Source of the DNA: Enoplolaimus lenunculus
Lineage: Eukaryota > Nematoda > Enoplea > Enoplida > Thoracostomopsidae
DNA: 64,000 nt
Assembly (NCBI GenBank): GCA_030248215.1
Contig: JASANG010003930.1
Coordinates: 124,001-188,000, forward strand
Reading direction: 5' to 3'
Shown here: positions 34,089 to 44,448 of the stretch, piece after piece
How positions within the stretch are numbered: the stretch's first letter is position 1
How the letters are laid out: the number at the start of each line of letters is the position of its first letter
Position numbers and translations under genes: made by a program
Notes under the pieces: generated by a model
Databases searched by the model: none
Seen by the model: only the letters and a program-made list of their open reading frames with translations
What the model was told of the DNA's origin: nothing

Positions 34089-35175
34089 TCACATCGGCTT
34101 TGCGAGTCCCTCGCACACTTACCACGCTATAGCTGCAAAATGCAACGTTGCACACATGTTGTTTCACTGCTGACGTCAACGAAGCTTTAACCTGAATGTA
34201 GTTCCCATCATTGTTAGGAAAGCGTATCCAGTGACGCAGAAAAGTTTGACATGCGAAACATTTTGTTTTTAAATCGAAAACGTTCCAAAAAAATTAAACC
34301 ACAAATAAAAATGAATCATGACGTTGATAAACGCATTTCTATTACAAATGCTTAGTTTCTCGCTAACAAACTGAAACAAACATCATTTTGATGTCAAAAA
34401 CAACAATTTCAGGATCAATTCAAATCCCTAAATACATCAATTAAAGTTACCCCCAGCAATGTGAGCTAGTTAAACGGGTTATATCTGGACCTGAGTGAAA
34501 TTATAAAAGTATAGTATATGCATCAAACAAATTCTTTCTCCAATATAAAGCATCTTTCTAATGATTGTCCCGTGCTCAAAACGCTATCAGTGTAATCTTA
34601 CGGCAATTGAAAATTAATTTAAAACATTCCACAGTCGTATCAACATTTCATCACCCCCGCTTTATTAACGGCGTGCAGTTTTCAACCGACCACCGGAATG
34701 TGGTGCGTTTACACACTAAACACAGACTAATGTTTGAAGAAACAATTTCGACTTTAAATTTTATTTACAAATACTTAAAATCGTTGAAAATTTTTGTGGA
34801 ATTACAATAATGTTTAATGTTATTAATATCGCCTGCGTAGTAGCAATGAGCGTATCGTCAATTGCTGATCCACAAATTTTTTGACCAGGAGGTACGTTGT
34901 ATGTAATCATGAAAAAAATACTCGCAAACTAGAAGCTAAACACAATTTTAATACGAAGACTTTATTGCAAATTTTTGGTTCTGATCCTTGTTGAGGGTCA
35001 TGGCCTGGATTGCTCCTCTTTAGATGCACCAGTTGTTAGCATCGTCCGTACGTGCTAGACAGTGTGTACACACTTAAATTTCGTCTTAAATGTTTGTCGT
35101 TTTTCAAAAGTATAAGTGCTGCCCTGTGTATGCAATAATAACCACAATTACTGACAAATAATACAGATTAAACTG
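34089..35175. other. No gene seen
   Basis: AT-rich spacer. The 81-residue frame at 34565-34810 starts at a GTG, has no splice-site support and no recognisable motif, and is not called. Confidence 0.4.
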
Positions 35176-35806
35176 AACAATGTTCGGATCTTTTTGGTTA
35201 TCCATGCAGCCGGTGTTTATCCAAAACGGTAAGGTTTTGAAAATTTTTGCATATCTATGCTCACAACATTCCCTGATTATGCCACGCCTAAATTTAAATT
35301 TTTGATATATTCGGTTTTTTAAGTTCCTACGGTCCCCTTGTGACCCAAAAATTTTTTGCCAAAAAGTTACATGAATTGTATATCATTCGACGCAGGACGC
35401 GAAGTTGAGTTTAAATGGTGTTAAATTTTCTACAATCAGACGTCTGGCTAACGAGTTATGGTCAAATAAGAGATTTGGCGCGCTGCCAACGACTTGAGAC
35501 GGCGCCAAATCAGTTATTTCACTATAACTCGTTAGTGTTACGTCTAACTGCGGAAAATTTAACACCATTCAACTCTGCTCGGCAAGTTGCGTATAATGGT
35601 GTATAAATTTGTTTTCGTTTTTGCTAAAAAATTTTTTACCTCGGGACCTTAGAAATTGAATTTTTCAAAAATTCAAATTTGCGAGTGGAATGATCAGGGT
35701 AGGTCATGAGAAGTTCAAATATGCAACAAATCTTCCAAATCCAATCGTTTTTAGGCAAGTTTCAGCTAGGTGGGGGGAGGGGTAACCGAAAAGACCCCAA
35801 TGTTTG
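35176..35806. repeat. Large imperfect palindrome, about 630 bp
   Basis: The arms pair around a centre near 35490. The inner part is strongest: AATGGTGTTAAATTTTC, AGACGT, CTAACGAGTTAT and ATTTGGCGC on the left recur inverted on the right (to about 35575). Weaker outer pairing continues through CCTACGGTCCCC and AATTTTTTGCC, to AACAATGTTCGGATCTTTTT and its partner at about 35785-35806. It is probably a fold-back or very long terminal-repeat element. Frames on both strands here are mirror images of each other and not genes. Confidence 0.7.
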
Positions 35807-38657
35807 ACCACGTATCTTTGATCTGTATTTACAAAAACTCTAAACTTAAATGCTTCAAACAAAAAATTAACTTCCCGTAAGCCAATCTTGAGTCTACTGA
35901 TAACTTAACAGTGGTACCAGGACAAACAGTTGTTATACTTGTCTTACAGTTTTGAATTATGCTGCTTTAATTCGAAATACTCGCATTTTAATGAGGTATG
36001 GTGTTCGAAATACCTGATTTTACGAAGCATAACACTAAATTGCATTTATTTATTAAGAATTTTGAACATTGCAAAATCTAACTCCAAAATAGAAATGTAT
36101 AGACGCATCAAAAAAACTTGCCTCGTAATTTGTTTTAATTTTATTGCTAAATTTGTTGCTTAGAAGCCAGACGACTATTAAGAGTTTTAAATATTGCGCT
36201 TATTTTAAGAATAACGCAGGATTTTGGTCGTAATGTGTCGCGAAATTTCAGAAATTATGTAAATATAGCAGCATTACAACGTGTTGCTTCAGTGAAGATA
36301 GTTAGTGCGCACTGAGTAAAAAAAAATGCAGAAAATATTTTCACAACATCAACACGATACATTGGTATATACGTAGTTTTTTTTGCAACAAACTGCGCAG
36401 TGCTACGTGGTTGAACGCGTTGCAATTAATTGGCGATGACATCTGCCGCTGGCGGATTCAAGGAGGGAACGCCGAGGCCTAAGACCCCAGCACAAATTAG
36501 AATCAAATGTTTCTATTGCAATTTGTAGTAAAATTGCGTTTGGTTTGTCGTTCGGTATGCGCACGAGTTTTTCACTTCTATATTTCGCACGGCCTCACTC
36601 ACCCGTTATAAATTTCTGGATTCGCCATGGACAACTGCACCTTAGCACTCATTCTAACGAATTTTTGCCAATATGTAATCATTTTCCTGCTTAAACTATT
36701 CTGTACATATGTGTTTCTGTTTAAGTGTAACGGAGTTTGGTAAATAAATCTATAAACCGCTCTCTGCTTAATTAAACAGGTAAACAAAATTACCTATATT
36801 CGTTCCCATACCGCAATACGAAAAAGAAAGTTTTCTTGTCATTTTGCACAAATTGCTGTTTCTTGTGATTTTCATAATTTTGAAACGACAACCACTTAAT
36901 GCCGATGAACCGATACAATTGTGGCTGAAATAGTTTTGGAAAGAAAAACAATTCGAAAATCAATTGGCTTTTCGAACGCTTGCGAGCCCCAAACAAAATT
37001 TCTGGTCACGCTTTCTCACGTGAATATATATTTTCAATTTCAACTGAAGTTTAATTTTAAGCTAAAATTGAAATTTCAGCGTCTCGGTAGAAAGCGGATA
37101 CAAGTTTTTCAAAACCAACATTTTATGCTATGATCTTATATACAAAATCGCAAACGTTTTGCGCTTTTGATTTATAATTATTATTTATTACTATTATTAT
37201 TCTTATTGCTATTGCTGGAACGCGATTGTTTTGTGGAAAGAAATTTGCATGCAGATTGTTGTACATTCATTGAACTGACTAGTAATAATCGTTACAAAAG
37301 TGTCTCAGTTTAGTTAGTAATTATCTATAAAACTTTTGCTAAACCGTACAGTAAACTTATTCAGAAAGACAAGTGTTTTGCCCAAAATATTGGTAAAAAA
37401 ATTCTGTCACACATAATACGTCATCGAAATTTACTTGTAACGATCTTGCCTTGTTTTGGATAACAAAGGTAACAAACGGCGCAAGGAAAAGTAACAATAA
37501 ACAAATATTACAAAATAAATACAACTATCAAAATATATAACAACCAATATATTTTTTATACTCCAGGTAGGTACTACGTGACGAAGGTGAAAATCGACAC
37601 GTTTTGTTCGTTTTTAACCTGATTGGTGAAGAAATTGGCCGAGAGATTTTTAACAAGTTCTAATTCAAAGGCCTGCCGTTTGAAGTATTGTAATTTGACC
37701 AATCAAAATACTTAGAAAAGATAAAGTTTCATTCAATGTATTCCTGATATACAGGCGCGCCCCGGTAGCTTTGAAATCAGAAGTTATCTCAGTAGGGGTG
37801 CGCGAAAATTCACAATGGGCAGGAAACTTTTTTTGCGATGAATTAAAGCTTTTTCCAAGTGGTATCAAAGCTTTTCGCTTTTGGTAGCTTGAAACAAAGA
37901 TGGATCCGATTTTCGTCACTTTGAACTCATTTACACGCAGAACACCACGGTTATCCAGCTATTAAATTACGCTTTCGAGTAAACGTCAAGCTTATATTTT
38001 TCATTGGGCCGCTTCAGTTTGGCAATTGCTTGAATTAGTATCAAACTTTCCGATCGCTTTGCTAGCGTATTCTTCAAGAACTCAACCGTTGCTAGCCTGG
38101 GTTCGTCCCGAGTGAAAATCCTAGCTAAATGTCCTTATACGAGGAAATCATTGAATCGCATTTAATAAGTAACCCTTTTTCTTGAACGTGCCGGCTAAAC
38201 GACCCCTGTGCCAGGGCACAGTTTAGAAGAGTATAAAATTTAAATAATTTGTTTCTAAACTGCCTCATATCGCGATAACGTTAACATTTTTTGACAATGT
38301 ACCTCGCATGTTCAAGCGTTATAAACGTGTAATGTGTTAATTTTGCCTTGAGGACAACCGGATACACAAGAAATGATATTTAAGATAAGTACAAAAATAG
38401 TTTCAGTCTTGATTTTTGTCGCACATGGCCACTTATGGAACGAAATATGTCTTAGTATAATTGGCAGTTAATCGAATTTGTGACTAGTGAAAAGTGTTTG
38501 TTTTTAAAGTATAAAAACTATATTGAAAAAGTTAAAATTTATATAAAAGATGATGGTTGATTTTTTATACATTTTCCTTTGTATTAATAATAGAGACACG
38601 GTCAATTGTCAAACAAAGGTCACCAACGCTCATTGATTTTTTTGTTACTTGTGACAA
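35807..38657. other. No gene seen
   Basis: AT-rich spacer with ATT-rich stretches near 37180-37210. None of the short frames here has splice sites plus a recognisable composition. No repeat that I could match elsewhere. Confidence 0.4.
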
Positions 38658-38880
38658 AATGGTGTAACCGAATATCCGTTTCCGTTAAAAATCGATGTCC
38701 GTTTCCGTTATCGTAATACGAGAAACTTCGTTATTTTTATACCGTAGTAAGTTGTAAATCATTTGCATTTGAGTAGTAATCGTTCAGTTTTTCTACGTAA
38801 ATTTGCTCGCTTGATTTGAAACAAAATCAGCAAAACTTAGCAAAACTCAAAATTATTTAGAACATTCATTATACACTTTA
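38658..38880. mobile_element. GTGTAACC/CGGAAAC-family element, one half
   Basis: It starts GGTGTAACCGAATATCCGTT with CCGTTTCCGTTA words, followed by ACTTCGTTATTTTTATACC and TAGTAAGTTGTAAATCATTTG, as at 54396-54520. The other end is missing. Confidence 0.6.
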
Positions 38881-38940
38881 TCTATAAAATTGTAAATAAC
38901 CTGGCGACAAGCGACAAGGTCGGATCTCGGCGGCAAAACT

Positions 38941-39304
38941 AAAGATCAAATATGCCACCGCGGGAACGCAAAAATTAAAAAGCAACGCCTGAAAGGGTCT
39001 GAGAGACGGGGTGCAAGTGCACATATCATGCATGAATGATGATTAACCCCTTCTTACATTGAGATGCCTATAGGCAACTCAGCGCAGTGCATATACGTTA
39101 AACAGTATATATCGCACCGTGAAAAGATCAAATATGCCACTGCGGGAACGCAAAAATTAAAAAGCAACGCCTGAAAGGGTCTGAGAGACGGGGTGCAAGT
39201 GCACATATCATGCATGAATGATGATTAACCCCTTCTCACATTGAGTTGCCTATAGGCAACTCAGCGCAGTGCATATACGTTAAACAGTATATATCGCACC
39301 GTGT
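38941..39304 (+). repeat. Tandem duplication, two 182-bp units
   Basis: Unit 1 is 38941-39122, unit 2 is 39123-39304, with only a few substitutions. Unit 2 contains a perfect 20-bp palindrome at 39243-39262 (GAGTTGCC, TATA, GGCAACTC); unit 1 has one mismatch in it. No frame runs through both units. The function, if any, is unknown; a small structured RNA is possible but unsupported. Confidence 0.9.
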
Positions 39305-40310
39305 TTAACAATTGCAACACGTATACTTAGTACTAAATCACCACAAGACGTGAGAGCCTCCTCGGGCTCGAACGTCAAGCTCCTATAGCTGAGTGGGGAG
39401 TTCGAATCCTAGCATAAAAGTAGGTCTCAGGGGAAATAGAAAATATTCACGAACAGTAGGTAAGAATCAAACCTACGTTAAAGCTTAAATCTGACGGTAA
39501 TTCCAAAACCTATGCATCAAACTCGAGCGAAAGCCTACGCGCCACGACTTTGTTTGGGACCGTTTGCACGAATGAACGAATGGCAAACAAAATGAGCTAA
39601 ACTCACACCAAATGTTAAACAATCATTTAGCTTCCCTCTGTCATTTGTTTTTGTATATACTCTAGTTAACGGACCAGCTGTTTTTATATAGCCTTAAAAA
39701 TTTCTAAACTCTCAAGATTTACACTGTTAACAATTACCAAAATCTGAACATAAACATTTGCAACGAAGATTTTCGGATAACATATTTCATTATAAGAAAT
39801 ATAACAAACATAATAGTGCGCATCACGTCTATTTCAAAACGCAAATTTCTGCATTGGATACATATTCAAATATCCATGACATTTTGAACATGGAAATCAA
39901 AAATAGAATACGGAAAAACCGAGAGATCAAACAGTGAAAAATGGAGTGAACATGTTTGTCTTTCGCGGTACTAACTTCAATGATACACGACACTCTGGAC
40001 AAGAGTATGCAACTTGGTACATTCTGTGCAGAAAAGAACGTAGCCAGCGCACGCTTAGTTTTGTCTATACCGCACGTGTTGTAACGAATCAAAATCGCCA
40101 ATGAACTATGTTAATGTATGTTGAAATCTATTAGCCATAAGCATGGTACAATTCTGTTTTAAATGGAGAAACAATTTAGTTTGCGTTTAAAAGTGACATT
40201 AACATGGACCCCCAAAAGTGAGATGAAGCAAGACTATTCACGCACAAGCGAAGGAAATCACCCGACAACGAAAATATTTGAATCAAAAATTTAAAAATCT
40301 CGAACAATAG
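39305..40310. other. No gene supported; tRNA-like words at 39375-39410
   Basis: TATAGCTGAGTGGGGAGTTCGAATCC looks like A-box and B-box words of a tRNA without the anticodon arm between them. A plus-strand stretch near 39960-40100 reads NFNDTRHSGQEYATWYILC, which has a protein-like look but no splice sites. Confidence 0.3.
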
Positions 40311-40788
40311 CAAGTCATTCTCAAAAAAAGCGAAACAGAAAGTTGATGAAATTGACCAGGACAATGAAATCCCGGGTAAAATTCAAGAAGGGAACAAAAC
40401 TTTTTACTTTATACAGATGTATTTGGAGTTTTATGTAAACAGTTCTAAGTGTTTTATATGCAGATTACAAACCAGCTAATAGTTACTACTGGGTTGACTT
40501 ACCGGCACATTGAGATAAATCTAGAGCAAAAATCGAGATACTTCAAAAATACACGTAATGGGTCATCCGCGTTATAATGTCTAATCTATTGTAAAAAATC
40601 CACCTATTTGGCTGCAATGGCGGCACAAAACAATATTGTTCTTTTGATATTAGGGGTTAACAGCGAGTATACCAAGCTAGTGTGGATTGACGGTAGTCCC
40701 TTTGGAAAAAATAGGGACGATGTGGACACTGTTCGGACACAGTGGGTGACAATAGTACCTTCGGACAGACTCTGTATAATCACTATAG
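40311..40788 (+). CDS. Candidate pair of exons, possibly C-type lectin-like (partial)
   Basis: Proposed exons 40311-40375 and 40654-40788, joined in phase 1. The second is flanked by a TTGATATTAG acceptor and an ATAG/GTATCT donor, is 135 nt long and is phase 1 at both ends. It reads TKLVWIDGSPFGKNRDD and then TQWVTIVPSDRLCIITI. W-x-DGSPF with a later Trp and Cys is how the central part of many nematode C-type lectin domains looks. The first exon reads SFSKKAKQKVDEIDQDNEIP and is much weaker. The N-terminal GGHLA half and the C-terminal CE half were not found, so this is a fragment, a pseudogene, or part of a gene with large introns. A motif array begins right after the second exon. Confidence 0.33.
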
Positions 40789-40802
40789 GTATCTATGATA
40801 AT

Positions 40803-41075
40803 TCGTCGCCCGACAGCTTGTTAACCGACATTTCGTCATCCGAAAACTCGACAACCTCGACAACTTGTCGCCCCAACAACTCGTCGACCCCTACAACTTG
40901 TCGCCCGGACAACTTGTCGACCCCGACAGGGTCAACAAATTGTCGTACCTACTCGGATTCGATGTTGTCGGGTCCACGAGTTTATTTGGTCGACTAGTTG
41001 TCGGGCCACAAGTTGTCGTGGTCGACTTGCTGTCGGAGGCAAGGAGTCGTTGGGGCGACAAGTTGTCAGGTCGAC
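40803..41075. repeat. Array of the palindromic motif CGACAACTTGTCG
   Basis: The first half carries repeats such as GACAACTTGTCGCCC and CAACAACTCGTCGACCC; the second half carries the complement (GTTGTCGGGCCACAAGTTGTCG and variants). Each motif is itself a near-palindrome, and the two half-arrays are inverted relative to each other. The Ser/Thr/Pro-rich frame across it comes from the repeat. Confidence 0.75.
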
Positions 41076-41186
41076 CCATGAACATTCTTCTGGAACCATA
41101 GCGAATAAAATTTCTCAGTCGGTGGCTACGCTCGCCCGCAAATCTTTTTATATAAGGTTGTACCAGGCGCGCATCCAGGAACAGGC

Positions 41187-41346
41187 CCGTAGCCAGCTCA
41201 CCTTGCTGGGGTGTTAAAATTGTTTCAGGAGCGTACAAGGGTTTTGCAATTACTTACAAGCAAGGTTGAATATATTCTAGGGGCGGCATATTTTTTCCGG
41301 GGGAGACCTGAGCTCCCCTGTGTCTCCAACGGTGGCTACGGGTCCG
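41187..41346. mobile_element. GCCCGTAGCCAGCTCACCTTGC-family element (best copy)
   Basis: The left end GGCCCGTAGCCAGCTCACC pairs weakly with the right end GGTGGCTACGGGTCC. Inner blocks are TACAAGGGTTTTGCAATTAC, CAAGCAAGGTTGAA and GGGGGAGACCTGAGCTCCCC. Length is about 160 bp. No transposase. Confidence 0.7.
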
Positions 41347-43050
41347 TCCAGGAAGAGATGGACTCGCGGTTTTCAAATGCAAACGAAATTTGCAAAAAAT
41401 TCAAAACTGCATGCGTATGTTTCAAATGAAATAGTATTCCGAAACCACCAATAGCGTGCGGCATTTTCTAATTCGACATTATTGTTTTCTACATTGATAA
41501 TTAAGTGTAAATTATCGTTTAAAATAAAGTATACGAAAAATGTTTGCCACAATGCACAAAACAGAGTGCAACAAATATATATTTATAATTACTGAGCATG
41601 CAACGTTTAGAGAATAAAAGATGTTTTGTACGATTGAAATATTGCAAGGGTAAAGCAAGACTTTGCACGATGACTGCACCTTCCCAACAATACAAATTAG
41701 GCTTAGTCCGGAAAAGGTATATTGCAAAAAATATTAACGGTTTGGCAATATAATTGTGTAAACACTAACTTTTTAGCCAGTTTTCAAACATCGGCCCCAC
41801 CAGTCGAAATTTTCAGGTTCGCTACTGAAATATTGTGCAAGCGAAGTGTACTAAACTACAAAACAACATACATACATGCAGTCGTTCAATTAATACCATA
41901 CACAACGCGCATTCCAAGGCAAACTGCACGTATGAGATTATCAAACACTACTGCTGGGTGTCATATGAAATTAGATTTCAAGCTCTTTTGCCAATTTAAG
42001 AGCTTAGTTTTTATGGCGAAACTGTAGAAAAATATTGTTAAGTTTTTCGTTATTGTATGTTTGTGTCAACTATAATAATATATGATGCTACGCAAATCAC
42101 GGCAAAGAAATGTTAGCTGCCTTTAGTTCAAAGGAAGCCAGTAAGGTTGAAGATCCAGGTCGGATTTGAGGAGCGGATTCGCCATCGTTCGCGCAGTGCT
42201 AAAAATTTTGCAACGGATATTGTTAGTGAACTGTTTCGCATACTCGTTCAAACACTATGGGTGGTGTTATATTTGTTATACGGCGCGGTTCGGGCACGGG
42301 ACCGGACGGTGCACCATGGCATTAATATTTGTCAAAAAGTACAGCGCTACCAACATCCTCGTGGCTCCTATTCAATTTGCTTGATGTCATTGTTAGATGG
42401 TGTCACATCCTGTATTTTAATAATTTCCTATTTTACTGACAAGATGCATTTTTCAACGACGGGGCACCTGACCTTATACGCACTCAGTTAAGGGCCACGC
42501 TGAATAATGTTTCCCGCCCTAAATGAGTCTGACTTGTCGCTTGTTTCATTCAATTTCTTTCAGCGTTCAAATATAGTGTCACGCGAATATTAATAGTTTC
42601 ATATACTTTACAGGCCTTAGAATAACTACCAGGTAGTAAATGTCAAAGTTTTTTCTTCCTCGCCACAATTTCCCGCGATCAGAACAACAAAGCACACCGA
42701 CAGCTTCAGTCTAAACACAAGCTAAAAGCAACTTGCAACTAACCAGTGCCAAATGCAGTTATTCTTGTTGGTGATTCGCGATAGGCTAACCACTTTTCAA
42801 TGAACGTCCTACCGCATTTAGCAAATCAAATCTATTTTGGCAATAGTTACTCTAACATATGAAATTGGCCATAGGCATGAAACGAGGAGGTGCCGATTAC
42901 GTTGAATAGTTTATTTCCTAACATTTTAATTAAACAAACAGTGTACTGCGAAGAAATTGTAAATGGTTTACGTTTACAAAGTACTCATCTCTAGGTGAGC
43001 ATAAACACGGCCTCGAGATGTCTAAGACTTCAATAGGGGCTTTGTTTCAG
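41347..43050. other. No gene supported
   Basis: A good acceptor, GAAATTTTCAG, near 41813 is followed by only 12 codons before a stop. The 114-residue plus frame at 42147-42491 contains a hydrophobic patch (LVQTLWVVLYLLYGAV) but has no splice or motif support. No repeats matched. Confidence 0.35.
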
Positions 43051-43115
43051 CTCAGAACCTACTGAACAGCAACCTGAAGCCAGTGTCTGATCTCCAAGTG
43101 CGAATTAGCGGTTTT
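43051..43115 (+). CDS. Candidate small internal exon (unknown gene)
   Basis: A strong acceptor (TTTGTTTCAG) and a strong donor (GTAAGT) enclose 65 nt, reading QNLLNSNLKPVSDLQVRISG and ending with Phe in phase 0. Both sites are consensus, which is the main support. No family is recognised. It could belong with the exons at 40311-40788 on the same strand: the second of them ends in phase 1, which this one needs. Confidence 0.33.
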
Positions 43116-43599
43116 GTAAGTCATAAAAACAATCTGAGTAAACAAAATTATGTCAATAAATTGCACAACACTGAGTTCTGCAATTCGTATTTTGATGATG
43201 AGGATTGTTCAATAAATGCACAAAATCAGAACACAAACAGTTGGTCGCATCAATTAAAAACAACAATTTTTGCAGCCCGAAATCAACCAACACAAAATAT
43301 AAAATGAGAGCAGCAACTTGCTTCAAGCTTTGATTGGCTGATGCAGGTATCAATCTCTCAAAATCTTTGAAAATGAAAATTCATTCTTGTATAAAATCAG
43401 AGTGGAAAAGCTTTTATCAATGAAGGAATGGTACTTTATTATTATTTGATTGTAAAATTAGGGTTTTACAGCTACACTTCAAATTTGGCAATTACAATGC
43501 GTTGTTTTGAATAATGTAAAAGATATTGGTTGACTTGAATTATATTCAAAAATATAATGTTGCCAGTTGTTATTTCAAAATTAGTTATAAGTCACGTAT

Positions 43600-43862
43600 A
43601 TATGTGGAATTAGTCATTGAAAATATGCGGTAATTTTTCGATATAAAATAAAAATTACGAAATTCATCCAAATCCTTAAAAATTACTATGCATCCGCCAT
43701 TTTTTTCTTTAAAATTTCTGAAAGACCGGTGAATATATGCGCGCCTCAACTGTGTTTGCAGAAAGAAACTTTAAAACTTCAATATCCGTTTTCCGTTTCC
43801 GTTATATTTTGATCACTATTCGTTTCCGTTTTCGTTATTTTTACTTTCCGTTTACACCCAGC
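43600..43862. mobile_element. GTGTAACC/CGGAAAC-family element, other half
   Basis: It ends with CCGTTTCCGTTATATTTTG, CGTTTCCGTTTTCGTTA and the terminal TTTACACCCAGC. Inner words (GAATATATGCGCGCCTCAA, AACTTCAATATCCGTT) match the copy at 54396-54735. The left end is not recognisable. Confidence 0.6.
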
Positions 43863-44149
43863 TTAAAGCCCTTCACGAAAATTTTGCTGAATGAACATGA
43901 CGTTATAATTCAGTAGCCAAAAACCAAACACTAAGCTCTCGAAGATTCGGATCGAAATTATTGGATTCTGAAACCCTATTTGCCAGATAAAATACGTTGT
44001 CTTACTTCCCTTGATTGCAATTTCGCTGAAGCTGGATAGTCATCCCTGTAGGTAGTGGAATAGGCTGGAGGGAGAGAAACAATTTTGGGAATCGTATACA
44101 GTTGATTTCGCAAGAGTTGCAAGCGAGATAACGCCTGATATATTCGGTA

Positions 44150-44448
44150 TGGCAACTATCCGTTGAACTAAACGTTTGTCTTGTATCAGAACCTTGAGCG
44201 ATAATGCAAGGTTATATTTAAAAACGTACTTTCAAAAGAAAGAATGCTTTAAAGTTTCGAACTCAACTGTATTTGGTGCTGGAGCATTTATACACTACAA
44301 TTTGGAATAATTGACATTTCTGGACTCTAAGTAGGGTTTAGGGCTCTATCCGCTTACGGACTCTTATTAGAGAGCCGAATTCCAATTGATTGCGACTCAA
44401 AATGGAAACTTCCTATTATTACTCCCTGTTATCCGTATCACTTCAGTA
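44150..44448. mobile_element. CTGTAGTGACCCGAATAA-family element, diverged, left end missing
   Basis: Contains GGCAACTATCCGTTGAACTAA, ATTTATACACTACAATTTGG, GGACTCTAAGTAGGGTTTAGGG, CCGCTTACGGACTCTTATTAG and ends ACTCCCTGTTATCCGTATCAC. It follows the block order of 62603-63044. Confidence 0.6.

Noticed and set aside
39375-39410. Possible tRNA gene (TAGCTGAGTGG followed by GTTCGAATCC)
   Set aside because: The A and B boxes are almost adjacent with no room for an anticodon arm, and no acceptor stem pairs.
42147-42491. 114-residue plus-strand frame
   Set aside because: No splice or motif support; the end contains GC-rich words like those of repeat elements.
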